Source: Flavobacteriaceae bacterium UBA4166 | GTDB taxonomy: Bacteria; Bacteroidota; Bacteroidia; Flavobacteriales; Flavobacteriaceae | Reading direction: 5' to 3' | Assembly: GCA_002379985.1 (NCBI GenBank) | Contig: DFVG01000030.1 | Coordinates: forward strand, 126,129 to 190,128 | DNA: 64,000 nucleotides | Part shown: piece after piece, positions 44,274 to 53,320 of the stretch | How positions within the stretch are numbered: the first letter of the stretch is position 1 | Layout: every line of letters begins with the position of its first letter | The notes under the pieces: generated by a model | Told to the model about the DNA's origin: nothing | Database searches by the model: none | The model's input: only the letters and a program-made list of their open reading frames with translations | Position numbers and translations under genes: made by a program

Positions 44274-45044
44274 ATGATAAAGAACATTTTCAAAGGAATT
44301 TTAGCCTATCGAGAAAGCTTTCAACTGATCAACAAGTTGGGCCTTTGGAAATACTTTGCGGTTCCTATTGCCATTAGTCTGTTTACGGCGAGTCTCATTG
44401 GACTCCTAGCTTGGTCTTTATCGAATGTTTTGGGAAATATGATTTCTGTTGTTTGGGTTTGGGAATGGGGTTCTGCAACGTTCAACGCGATTAGTGATTT
44501 CTTAGGAGCCTTAATCATCATTACAATTGGGATCGTACTTTACAAACATATCGTTATGGCACTAAGCGCTCCGTTTATGAGTCCGGTTTCAGAAAAAATT
44601 GAAGCCCATTTCTACGGCACCCATGCCACCAATACAGAAGATCATGGTTTTTGGAAACAGCTTTGGCGAGGTGTCAAGATAAACACGCGAAACCTAGGAA
44701 TGGAGCTCATTTTAACCCTTCCTATTCTATTATTAAGTCTTATTCCTATCGTAAATTTCATTACGGGATTTGCTCTATTTTTAGTGCAATCGTATTATGC
44801 AGGCTTCGGAAATATGGTTTATACCTTAGAACGTCACATGAATAGCGCAAAAAGTATTCGTTTTGTTCGCAGTCATAGTGGCATCGCTGTTGGCAACGGC
44901 ATCGTTTTTATGCTCATGTTGCTTCTTCCTGTCATCGGGATCATTCTAGTATTTCCCTTGTCTGTTACCGCAGCAAGCACAGAAACCTTACGCATCCTTA
45001 ACGCTGAAAAGCCCCTCGTAGAATCAACTATTACTTCCTCATGA
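44274..45044 (+). CDS. EI24-domain membrane protein
   Basis: A 256-residue membrane protein with about four or five helices, matching the EI24/CysZ-like domain (start KNIFKGILAYRESFQLI, then a long helix pair and GMELILTLPILLLS). CysZ proteins pass sulfate; EI24 members in Bacteroidota have no proven function. It begins 12 bp after the DUF6973-like gene and overlaps hemF by 4 bp, so it belongs to the heme operon. Transport of a heme precursor or of an anion is a guess from context only. Confidence 0.82.
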   Translation: MIKNIFKGILAYRESFQLINKLGLWKYFAVPIAISLFTASLIGLLAWSLSNVLGNMISVVWVWEWGSATFNAISDFLGALIIITIGIVLYKHIVMALSAPFMSPVSEKIEAHFYGTHATNTEDHGFWKQLWRGVKINTRNLGMELILTLPILLLSLIPIVNFITGFALFLVQSYYAGFGNMVYTLERHMNSAKSIRFVRSHSGIAVGNGIVFMLMLLLPVIGIILVFPLSVTAASTETLRILNAEKPLVESTITSS

Positions 45045-45943
45045 AAAAAGAATTTGTTAGGTATATTCGATCCCTTCAGGACACCCTTACGGAAGCGTTG
45101 GAAGCCGTTGACGGCACCGCAACATTTCAGGAAGACCAGTGGGAACGCCCCGAAGGGGGCGGAGGACGCACACGCATCATTGAAAATGGCAGTGTATTCG
45201 AAAAAGGCGGAGTGAATATTAGTGAAGTACACGGAACGCTTCCGGAGAGCATGCAAACCTATTTTGGGGTTCAGGATGCCAACTTTTTTGCGTGCGGACT
45301 CAGCCTCGTATTACACCCCAAAAATCCTTTTGTTCCTACGGTTCATGCCAATTGGAGGTATTTTGAAATGTACGACCAGCAAGGGGATATTGTAGATCAG
45401 TGGTTTGGGGGCGGACTAGATCTTACCCCCTATTATCTTTTTGAAGAAGATGTAATACATTTCCATAAGACCTGTAAAGCGGTATGCGACAAACACGACG
45501 ATAGCTTCTATTCAAACTATAAAGAGCGTTGTGATTCGTATTTTTATAACACACACCGAAACGAAGCGCGTGGTGTAGGCGGCCTATTTTTTGACTATCT
45601 GAAAAAAACACCGCAACGCAGTATGCAAGATTGGTATGATTTTGTCACCGAGGTTGGTGATAGCTTCTTAGAAGCATACCTTCCCATTGTCAAAAAACGA
45701 AAGGACCTCTCTTATGATCAAAAACAGCGCGATTGGCAGGAAATTAGACGCGGACGCTATGTTGAATTCAATCTGGTGCACGATAAAGGCACCCTTTTCG
45801 GGTTAAAAACGAACGGTCGTATTGAAAGCATTTTAATGAGTCTTCCCCCACACGTACAGTGGCGCTATGATCATCATCCGGAACCGGGAAGTGAAGAAGA
45901 AAAATTATTGAACGTTTTACAACACCCTAAAAACTGGGTATAA
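45041..45943 (+). CDS. hemF: Oxygen-dependent coproporphyrinogen III oxidase HemF
   Basis: A 300-residue enzyme that uses O2 to convert coproporphyrinogen III to protoporphyrinogen IX. Signatures include WERPEGGGGRTRI, GGLDLTPYY and HRNEARGVGGLFFDY, with the C-terminal GRYVEFNLVHDKGT. The oxygen-dependent form shows that this operon suits aerobic growth. The gene overlaps the EI24 gene by 4 bp and is followed by hemB after 10 bp. Confidence 0.97.
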   Translation: MKKEFVRYIRSLQDTLTEALEAVDGTATFQEDQWERPEGGGGRTRIIENGSVFEKGGVNISEVHGTLPESMQTYFGVQDANFFACGLSLVLHPKNPFVPTVHANWRYFEMYDQQGDIVDQWFGGGLDLTPYYLFEEDVIHFHKTCKAVCDKHDDSFYSNYKERCDSYFYNTHRNEARGVGGLFFDYLKKTPQRSMQDWYDFVTEVGDSFLEAYLPIVKKRKDLSYDQKQRDWQEIRRGRYVEFNLVHDKGTLFGLKTNGRIESILMSLPPHVQWRYDHHPEPGSEEEKLLNVLQHPKNWV

Positions 45944-45953
45944 ATTATAACCT

Positions 45954-46946
45954 ATGTATCCATTACAACGAAACAGACGCTTACGATCTTCAGAAACGCT
46001 TCGAAGGTTAGTTCAAGAAACCGTGATCACACCAAACGATTTTTTAGTGCCGCTTTTTGTTGTGGAAGGAAGCGGCGTTAAGGAAGAAATTCCTTCCATG
46101 CCTAATTATTTTCGGTTTAGTTTGGATACCCTTGTTTCCGAAGTAAAAACGTTATATGCCCTGGGGCTCCGTTCTGTTTTGTTATTTGTGAAGGTGGAAG
46201 ATTCTTTGAAGGACAACACCGGAAAGGAAGCATTCAATCCCAACGGACTCATGCAACGCGCCATCAAAACCATCAAAGATACCCATCCCGACATGATCGT
46301 GATGACTGATGTCGCACTAGATCCTTACTCTAAGTTTGGGCATGACGGAATTGTTTCCGAAGGAACCATTGTTAATGACGACACCAACGCAGTACTTGCC
46401 GAAATGGCGCTATCGCATGCCAAAGCTGGAGCCGACTTTGTCGCGCCCAGCGACATGATGGACGGGCGTATTTTTGAAATTCGAAGTCTTCTAGAAGATG
46501 AAGGATTTCACGACACCGGCATTATGAGTTACAGTGCCAAATATGCCTCCGCATTCTACGGCCCCTTTCGCGATGCATTAGATTCGGCTCCCGTGGACCT
46601 CAACAACATTCCGAAAGACAAAAAAACATACCAGATGGATCCGGCAAATCGGGATGAAGCGTTGAAAGAGACCCTACAAGATATTGAAGAAGGCGCTGAT
46701 ATTGTCATGGTGAAACCCGGACTTTGCTATTTGGATATCGTACGAGACATTCGAAATGCCGTGCACGTACCTGTAGCGGTGTACCAAGTAAGTGGAGAAT
46801 ATGCCATGCTGAAAGCTGCTGCAGAAAAAGGCTGGCTCGACCACGACCAAGTGATGCTAGAACAACTAACGGCCATTAAACGTGCAGGAGCACATATAAT
46901 TGCGAGTTATTTTGCCAAGGATGCAGTGCGGCTTATTGCTGAGTAA
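45954..46946 (+). CDS. hemB: Porphobilinogen synthase HemB
   Basis: A 330-residue enzyme that joins two 5-aminolevulinate molecules to porphobilinogen. The two active-site lysines are Lys196 (in YSAKYAS) and Lys254 (MVKPGLCYLD). The metal region reads DVALDPYSKFGHDG (Asp119, Ala121, Asp123, Asp131) in place of the three-cysteine zinc site, so this is the zinc-independent, magnesium-type form. It is the last gene of the operon and overlaps the convergent gene by 14 bp. Confidence 0.97.
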   Translation: MYPLQRNRRLRSSETLRRLVQETVITPNDFLVPLFVVEGSGVKEEIPSMPNYFRFSLDTLVSEVKTLYALGLRSVLLFVKVEDSLKDNTGKEAFNPNGLMQRAIKTIKDTHPDMIVMTDVALDPYSKFGHDGIVSEGTIVNDDTNAVLAEMALSHAKAGADFVAPSDMMDGRIFEIRSLLEDEGFHDTGIMSYSAKYASAFYGPFRDALDSAPVDLNNIPKDKKTYQMDPANRDEALKETLQDIEEGADIVMVKPGLCYLDIVRDIRNAVHVPVAVYQVSGEYAMLKAAAEKGWLDHDQVMLEQLTAIKRAGAHIIASYFAKDAVRLIAE

Positions 46947-48147
46947 ATTGTTGATTTCCGGTGGCGATGCCCCAATTGATTCCGAATAATGTAACAAGAT
47001 TTTCTTCATCGGGAAAATCTTCACCAAAAGCGCCAACAAGGCTCAAATTTTCGTTCAGTTGATACACGATGCTTCCCACAAAGCGTTCTTGTTCTCCCAT
47101 TCCAAATCGTTTTAAATATTCCACCCCAATACGCAGGCGATTGGTATCCAACTCCACTTTTCCACCCACATCCCAAAAGGTTTCAGAAGTAAATTCGCCA
47201 TTCGCATTTAGCTGAAACCCATCATCCAGATACTTTCCAATCGCATAGCCATGCAGATAACTAGATTCGGTAAAGTTTATGGCCACATCAGCTGTGAGCC
47301 ATGTCGCAAAACGATTTTCGGTAGCGCTATCAACCGAATTTTCTGCAAATAGCCAACTGTAAGCCAGAGCCCCATCGAGTCGGAAATTAGGTCGAATGGA
47401 CTTCGGATTGTTAACGAAGGCTGTGACAAGTTCACAACGTTCCCCTAAATAATTTTGCAGTATCGCTTCGGAAGTAACCGAAAGGTCATTTTGTGCTCTA
47501 AATACTTTTGCCGCTTCGAGATAGGGCGCCAACAATGGATCACTGCTCTCGCGATTACAAAATCGATCATCAGGCTGTACCAAATCTGTATAATTCAGAT
47601 CAAGAAATTGTTTGAATGCGATGTTCTCTTCCGAAGAGACTCCCTGCCGGATCCCCTGAACCACTTCCTTAATTTTATTCTGTCTGGACGTGTTATAATA
47701 GGAAACCAGGGTTGTTCTTACTCCAATAGCTGCCACCGGTCTTTCCGCTTCAAAGCCTTCAAACTTTTTGGAAACATATCCTACGGTAACAGATGTTTGC
47801 GTTTCGTAAGCCACGAATGGGTTGTGCACAAGTGTCGGTGTGGTTTGACCTGATTGTTGTTTCCAACGAAAACCACGATATCGTAAATACGACTGCCGCT
47901 TATTAGGGGCAACGAACCAATAAGGGTTTATTTCAACTGCGAGATTTGTATTTGCAATGCCGTTATTGAGATAGACTGCCACATCCCTTAGATTCGTCGG
48001 GGTGTTCATTTGCGTTGGGGATTCTTCCAGCAATGTAAAGGCAGGATTGGTGGTGCTTTCAAAATTAAAATCACTAATACCTACAGTGGTAGTTTCCTGT
48101 GCCATTAATCCTATGCTCAACAACAATATAAAAAAGAAAGGCTTCAT
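46933..48147 (-). CDS. Exported, probably outer-membrane protein, unknown
   Basis: A 404-residue protein with a signal peptide (FILLLSIGLMAQ). The mature chain shows alternating aromatic and polar residues and ends in strands such as NLVTLFGINWGI, which fit an outer-membrane beta-barrel. I recognise no family. It overlaps the upstream gene by 4 bp, so the two are co-translated, and it converges with hemB. Confidence 0.75.
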   Translation of the reverse strand: MKPFFFILLLSIGLMAQETTTVGISDFNFESTTNPAFTLLEESPTQMNTPTNLRDVAVYLNNGIANTNLAVEINPYWFVAPNKRQSYLRYRGFRWKQQSGQTTPTLVHNPFVAYETQTSVTVGYVSKKFEGFEAERPVAAIGVRTTLVSYYNTSRQNKIKEVVQGIRQGVSSEENIAFKQFLDLNYTDLVQPDDRFCNRESSDPLLAPYLEAAKVFRAQNDLSVTSEAILQNYLGERCELVTAFVNNPKSIRPNFRLDGALAYSWLFAENSVDSATENRFATWLTADVAINFTESSYLHGYAIGKYLDDGFQLNANGEFTSETFWDVGGKVELDTNRLRIGVEYLKRFGMGEQERFVGSIVYQLNENLSLVGAFGEDFPDEENLVTLFGINWGIATGNQQFTQQ

Positions 48148-48608
48148 GACTGTGCTTTTAATAGGTCTCTGAGTAGTGTTTCCATATCTTCCTTTAGCTT
48201 CGGGATCATCACAATTCGAATTGATTTTGAAATACGGAAGGTCTTACTTTGTGGATCTCCCGGATGCACATCCTCCGGATATTGATGTTCAAAATCATCT
48301 TGGTCGTCTGCGCCCCCATCAAAATGATATTCCATTTGGGTGGCTTTGATGATCTGGTCCTTGTTTGCCAATTGACTGGAATCCAGAATAAAATTACTAA
48401 CCAACTTGACCGTTCCTGAATCTGATAGGTCATCTTTAGTGATCCGCGCTAAGAAGTACGCGTTGTGATCTGTCACCGAAATGATTTTTTGCTGTGGTGT
48501 GCCGAAATTGATAGCAACCGTTGGAGGGCCGTCAATGGCTGCAATGGAATCGTGATGCAACTCAATTTTCAGTTCGGTGGTATTTCTTTTGGTAATAAAA
48601 ACATCCAT
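48144..48608 (-). CDS. Small protein of unknown function
   Basis: A 154-residue protein without signal peptide or membrane helix. It is rich in Asp and Glu in the middle (DGGADDQDDFEHQ) and has predicted beta strands at the start. I recognise no family. It is the first gene of a pair with the following outer-membrane-like protein (4-bp overlap), so the two probably act together. Confidence 0.7.
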   Translation of the reverse strand: MDVFITKRNTTELKIELHHDSIAAIDGPPTVAINFGTPQQKIISVTDHNAYFLARITKDDLSDSGTVKLVSNFILDSSQLANKDQIIKATQMEYHFDGGADDQDDFEHQYPEDVHPGDPQSKTFRISKSIRIVMIPKLKEDMETLLRDLLKAQS

Positions 48609-48705
48609 ACGCGCATATTATGATGATTGGTACTCTCAATGAACCCACTTAAGATAGTCATAAATGTAAATTGGGGAGGTTTTAAAATCTATACCCAATA
48701 ACTGG

Positions 48706-48713
48706 TATATTTG
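48706..48713 (+). promoter_or_regulatory. Candidate -7 element of the DinB-like gene
   Basis: TATATTTG fits the Bacteroidota -7 consensus TAnnTTTG and lies 42 bp upstream of the ATG at 48755. I find no TTG at the proper -33 distance. Confidence 0.35.
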
Positions 48714-48754
48714 TTTCAAGGTACGAAATCTTTTCAAGTACCTTTCAATAAAAT

Positions 48755-49300
48755 ATGACGAAACTGATGAGATCAATTCTATTATACTTGTTTTTATGTG
48801 CTTCATTAGCAACTACTTATTCTCAAAACATGAATCAAAAAAACAAACCCATTTCTGTTAAAACCGCTTGGCTTGAAAAGTGGGAGAACTCTAAATTGTA
48901 TCTCCTTGGAATCGCTGAAGCCATGCCGGAAGATTCGTATTCCTTCAAACCCACGGAGCGCCAAATGAGCTTTCAGGAACAACTGTTTCACATACAACAA
49001 AATATGCTATGGTTGGGGGCCACTTATTTTTCCGAAGAACCCTATGTAAAAGAACCCTTCAAAATTCTCACCAAAGAACAATGGCTCGAATCCCTTGCTG
49101 AAAGTTTTGATGCTGTATCAAAACAAGTACAAGCCACTTCCGAATCTACGCTTTCAGAAACAGTAGATTTCTTTGCAGGACCCAAGAACAAATTACAAAT
49201 GTTACAATTGTTGCAGGATCATGTAACACATCATCGCGGACAATTAATTGTCTACTTGAACATGAAAGAGATTACCCCGCCACGTTATGTAGGTTGGTAA
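48755..49300 (+). CDS. Exported DinB-family protein
   Basis: A 181-residue protein of the DinB-like four-helix-bundle superfamily. His residues expected to hold a metal are seen in LFHIQQN and DHVTHHRGQ, the latter with the usual HxxxHHRGQ pattern. Unlike most members it starts with a signal peptide (LCASLATTYSQ), so it should act in the periplasm. DinB-like proteins are thought to be metal-dependent thiol-using transferases, but the substrate is unknown. Confidence 0.85.
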   Translation: MTKLMRSILLYLFLCASLATTYSQNMNQKNKPISVKTAWLEKWENSKLYLLGIAEAMPEDSYSFKPTERQMSFQEQLFHIQQNMLWLGATYFSEEPYVKEPFKILTKEQWLESLAESFDAVSKQVQATSESTLSETVDFFAGPKNKLQMLQLLQDHVTHHRGQLIVYLNMKEITPPRYVGW

Positions 49301-49364
49301 TTTTATACTACTTTTAAGAGGAATTTTTACCGAAAACGATACCTTGCACCAAATGCACTAGCGA

Positions 49365-50471
49365 ATGACCCTGCTCATACTTTACGCCGTTTTATCAATC
49401 TTTTTTTCTTTTCTATGTTCCATTTTGGAGGCTGCGTTATTGAGTTTTACGCCTACCTTCATCAAAGTAAAGCGGCAAGAAGGCAAAGGCTATGCAACCA
49501 CCCTCGCCAACTATAAGAAAGACATTGACCGCCCATTGATCGCAATTCTTACGCTCAATACCATTGCGCATACAGTGGGAGCAATACTCGTGGGGGTTCA
49601 GGCTGAAAAGTTGCCGTATAAGGTGGAGGTTTGGGGCATCAATCTAGTTGGGATCGTGTCGGCAATTATGACCTTTTTAATTCTTATTGTTTCTGAAATT
49701 ATTCCGAAGACCATAGGAGCCACCTACTGGAAGAAGTTGGGTGGATTCACAGCTTTATTTTTGAAATTTATTATCGTTCCGCTGAAGTATACAGGAATTT
49801 TATGGCTGCTGATGCTTACCACAAAACTCATCGGGAAGTCGGCCCACGTGAGTACCATGAGTCGCGAAGAATTTATCGCAATTACCGATGCAGCTGAACA
49901 GGAAGGCGTCTTTGAAGAGAACGAGAGTGCTGTGATCAAGAACCTACTCGTGTTTAAGTCGGTTGTTGCCAAAAACGTAATGACCCCTTTTTCGGTAGTG
50001 ACCAGTGAAGAAGAATCCATGCATCTCAAGCAATTTCACGAAGAGCATAAAAACCTGCAATTTTCTAGAATTCCTATCTATAAAGAAAAGAACAACAACA
50101 TCACCGGCTTTGTACTAAGAGATGATGTATTAGAGGAAATCGTTGAAGAACGCGGCGAGAAACCGCTGAGTGACATCAAAAGAGAAATTTCTGTCGTACA
50201 GGACGATACGCCCATTCCGGATCTTTTCGACACTTTCATCAAATTACGGGCACATATTGCGCTGGTTGTTGATGAATTTGGAAACACTACCGGTATCGTA
50301 ACCATGGAGGATATCATTGAGACGTTATTGGGGCTCGAGATCATGGACGAAAGTGATGCCATTGAAGACATGCAAGCGCAAGCCAGAAAAAACTGGGAAC
50401 GCCGCGCCAAGCGTATGGGCATTCAGGTTCAGGAAAAAAACATTCAGAAAACCGAAACAGATTCTGAATAA
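49365..50471 (+). CDS. CNNM/CBS-domain transporter (HlyC/CorC type)
   Basis: A 368-residue membrane protein. The N-terminal CNNM domain (about residues 1-175) has four helices and the SFLCSILEAALLS start. Two CBS domains follow (about residues 195-320, VMTPFSVV and ITGFVLRDDVLEEI, then EFGNTTGIVTMEDIIETLLG). Relatives act in Mg2+ or Co2+ export; the transported ion is not determined by the sequence. There is no operon partner. Confidence 0.92.
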   Translation: MTLLILYAVLSIFFSFLCSILEAALLSFTPTFIKVKRQEGKGYATTLANYKKDIDRPLIAILTLNTIAHTVGAILVGVQAEKLPYKVEVWGINLVGIVSAIMTFLILIVSEIIPKTIGATYWKKLGGFTALFLKFIIVPLKYTGILWLLMLTTKLIGKSAHVSTMSREEFIAITDAAEQEGVFEENESAVIKNLLVFKSVVAKNVMTPFSVVTSEEESMHLKQFHEEHKNLQFSRIPIYKEKNNNITGFVLRDDVLEEIVEERGEKPLSDIKREISVVQDDTPIPDLFDTFIKLRAHIALVVDEFGNTTGIVTMEDIIETLLGLEIMDESDAIEDMQAQARKNWERRAKRMGIQVQEKNIQKTETDSE

Positions 50472-50490
50472 TCTCATATTCAAAAAGCTA

Positions 50491-52725
50491 CTAGATCGCC
50501 TTTATATGTAGGCGATGAAAATTCCTTAAAATCGTATTTAAAAACTGAGAAACATCGTAGGGCTTTAAAATGATGTCGTCCATGCCCACTTCTGAAATCT
50601 GACTCCGAATTTCACTAGCTTCCACCGCTGTCAAAGCAACAATTGGGGTACTTGTGTCGAAAGTTCTAATAATTCGTGTCGCTTCTAAACCATCCATTTT
50701 CGGCATATGGATATCCATTAAAATCAGATGATAGCGTTCTTTTCTCGCACAGTCGATGGCCATCGCGCCATCGTCTGCTAAACTGCATTGAAAGCCTTTT
50801 CCCTCTAAAATCTTTTGGGTGATCTTTTGATTGATCTTATTATCATCGACAATAAGAATATGCATCTCTTCAAAAGTGAAAAATTCTTCGGCTACTACAT
50901 CTTCTTGCAAAGAAATCGCAACGTCTTTCTCATAGACCGGATCCGACTCTAACAGAAGTTCAAAACTGAAGGTGGCGCCCTCCCCTAGCGTACTGTCTAA
51001 GTTGATCTTACTACCATAGAGCGCAAGTAGCTTGGTAACGATGGGCAAGCCTAGTCCGGTGCCTTGGTAGCTATAATTGTTATTTTCTACTTGGGAAAAT
51101 TCTTCAAAAATAAGTTGCTGCTTTTCTTTTGCAATACCAATCCCGTCATCTTTTACCGCGAAATGCAATAGATGCAATCCCCCTTTCTTTTCTTCTTTTT
51201 TCTGAATAGAGATCCAAATGTTACCATTTTCGTTGAACTTCACTGCATTTCCCACCAAATTCATCAAGATCTGAGATAACCGAATGGAATCGCCCATGAG
51301 TCTGTCTGGAACCGAAGGATCGATGTCTGTATGAATACGATTGTTATTTTGCTCCAATCCGAAGGCAAAAGATCGTACAATATGAGAAAGTAAGGTTTGT
51401 AACGAAAAAGAGTTTTTCTCCAGATGCACCGTACTCGACTCCATTTTGTTCATGAGCAATACATCGTTGATCAATGCCATGAGGTAATCTGCAGAAAATT
51501 TAAGCGAGGTGAGGTCTTCATGATGGCTTTTTAACGTTTCATCCTCTAGCAAAATAGAGGATAGGCCAATGACCCCATACAATGGAGTTCGTATCTCGTG
51601 ACTTACCGTGGAAAAGAACTGGGTCTTTAATTGTGAAAGCTCCTCAGCTTTATTTTTTGCTTCCGTGAGTTGTACGTTCTTTTCACGAAATTTGGAAATG
51701 TATTTTTTTCGGTTCTTTGTGAAAATCAAGATCGTGATAAAGCCCAGTAAGAATACCATGGCGCAAATAATGAATATGGTATTGAGTAATTTCGACTTAT
51801 CCATCATTGCTGCTGAATATGCTTCTTCACGTTGTGCTAAATCTAAATCCCTTTTGTATTGATTCACCTCAAACTTAGAACTCGCTTCCAGTAATTGCGT
51901 TTCTTTCTCAATTTGATGCAACTTTTTTGTGACGTGTTGCATATTTCGTAAATTGGTGTTGGCTGATTTGAAATCACCCATGCGCTCATAGGTCTTAGAC
52001 AAGTAATTTTGAGCAATAACTAACTGGTCTAAATAGTTTTTTTCTTCGGCCTTGATAGCACTCGCTTGTAATAACGCAATGGTTTGTTCAGGCTCGGCAT
52101 CTATGTAAAAGTAATAACGGGCAAATAGCAGATCTAAATTAAGCAGCAGTAGATCATGTTGTTGTTTTTGTTTTGAAAGCTCACGTGTTTTTATCAGGTA
52201 CGGATATGCCATTTTAGGCTTCTCCATGTCCAGATAGGTCCAACCTATGTTCATATACTGAACGAGGTTTTGATATTCAGGAGCACTTTGTTCTTTATTG
52301 ATCGCAATCGCCTTTTGATACAGAGAAATCATTTTTTCGTGATTGCTGATATCATCTGCATACGCACTTGCCAAATCATTATACGCCCAAGGCAGTAAAC
52401 TATCCTGTCCCGTTTTGGTGGCTACTTCCAAAGATCTTTCATAGTAAAAGCGCGCTTTAGCGGTATCCTTGATAGAATTGTGGATGTGTCCTAATTCATT
52501 GTAAGCTCTAAACTGATAATACCATTCTCCGGAATGATTCGCCAGATCAATTAAGCGCGAGCAATCTCTAATCGCATCTGAATAGCGATACGCATAATAA
52601 TCTTCTTTGATGTTTTCTAAGAGTCGTTGAAGCGTATCTTCAGAAGAGGCCGTAGGTTCTTGAGAGAAAGCCAGAAGGTTGCATAGCACAAAACATAAAA
52701 TCGTTATGTTAGATTTTATATCCAT
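50491..52725 (-). CDS. TPR hybrid sensor histidine kinase with receiver domain
   Basis: A 744-residue hybrid kinase. After a signal peptide (NLLAFSQ) come tetratricopeptide repeats (about 30-290), one membrane helix (about 315-336), a HisKA domain with phospho-acceptor His376 (STVSHEIRTPLYG), a HATPase domain (VKDDGIGIAKEK, GTGLGLPI) and a C-terminal receiver (about 625-740, VDDNKINQ, LMDIHMPKMDG, LKPYD). No HPt or output regulator is encoded nearby, so phosphotransfer partners lie elsewhere. Confidence 0.93.
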   Translation of the reverse strand: MDIKSNITILCFVLCNLLAFSQEPTASSEDTLQRLLENIKEDYYAYRYSDAIRDCSRLIDLANHSGEWYYQFRAYNELGHIHNSIKDTAKARFYYERSLEVATKTGQDSLLPWAYNDLASAYADDISNHEKMISLYQKAIAINKEQSAPEYQNLVQYMNIGWTYLDMEKPKMAYPYLIKTRELSKQKQQHDLLLLNLDLLFARYYFYIDAEPEQTIALLQASAIKAEEKNYLDQLVIAQNYLSKTYERMGDFKSANTNLRNMQHVTKKLHQIEKETQLLEASSKFEVNQYKRDLDLAQREEAYSAAMMDKSKLLNTIFIICAMVFLLGFITILIFTKNRKKYISKFREKNVQLTEAKNKAEELSQLKTQFFSTVSHEIRTPLYGVIGLSSILLEDETLKSHHEDLTSLKFSADYLMALINDVLLMNKMESSTVHLEKNSFSLQTLLSHIVRSFAFGLEQNNNRIHTDIDPSVPDRLMGDSIRLSQILMNLVGNAVKFNENGNIWISIQKKEEKKGGLHLLHFAVKDDGIGIAKEKQQLIFEEFSQVENNNYSYQGTGLGLPIVTKLLALYGSKINLDSTLGEGATFSFELLLESDPVYEKDVAISLQEDVVAEEFFTFEEMHILIVDDNKINQKITQKILEGKGFQCSLADDGAMAIDCARKERYHLILMDIHMPKMDGLEATRIIRTFDTSTPIVALTAVEASEIRSQISEVGMDDIILKPYDVSQFLNTILRNFHRLHIKAI

Positions 52726-52842
52726 AGTAGTAAGATTGCGGGGGATATCGTAAAACTAGGGATAACTTTCTATATATCAAAAAGTTCTGAAATAATTTAT
52801 TTCCATCTTCTTCCTACATTTATTTTCAATTACCTTTAGGGC

Positions 52843-53319
52843 ATGGAGCATTATTCTTTTGAAACTCCCATAGGGCCTTTAACTGTTAGCGGCGATTCAC
52901 AAGGAGTTCAATCTGTAGTTTTTTCGGAAGAGCAGGACATAACATCTGAAGATACTGTCCCCGTGACTCTTAAAGATGCTGTTGTTCAACTTCAGGAATA
53001 TTTTTCAGGCCAAAGGACTGCGTTTAACTTGAAATTAAATCCCGAAGGGACCGCTTTTCAAAAGAAAGTGTGGCAAGAGCTCCAATCCATTTCCTTCGGA
53101 AAAACCTGCAGCTATCAAGAGATCGCTAATAAGCTAGGAGACCCGAAGGTCATCCGTGCGGCAGCTTCAGCAAACGGGAAGAACCCGATCGCGATCATCA
53201 TCCCCTGCCATCGCGTGATTGGGAGCGACGGAAGCCTGACTGGTTATGCGGGCGGTTTACACCGGAAAAAATGGCTGCTTGAATTGGAAAGCCCCGTAAC
53301 CCAAACCTCCTTGTTTTAG
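52843..53319 (+). CDS. ogt: Methylated-DNA--protein-cysteine methyltransferase
   Basis: A 158-residue DNA repair protein that moves an alkyl group from O6-alkylguanine to its own cysteine. The acceptor is Cys122 in IIPCHRVIG, and the DNA-binding HTH motif is SYQEIANKLG followed by RAAASANGKNPIAI. Length fits the Ogt form without an Ada domain. The stop is followed after 1 bp by a serine hydrolase gene. Confidence 0.93.
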   Translation: MEHYSFETPIGPLTVSGDSQGVQSVVFSEEQDITSEDTVPVTLKDAVVQLQEYFSGQRTAFNLKLNPEGTAFQKKVWQELQSISFGKTCSYQEIANKLGDPKVIRAAASANGKNPIAIIIPCHRVIGSDGSLTGYAGGLHRKKWLLELESPVTQTSLF

Positions 53320-53320
53320 T

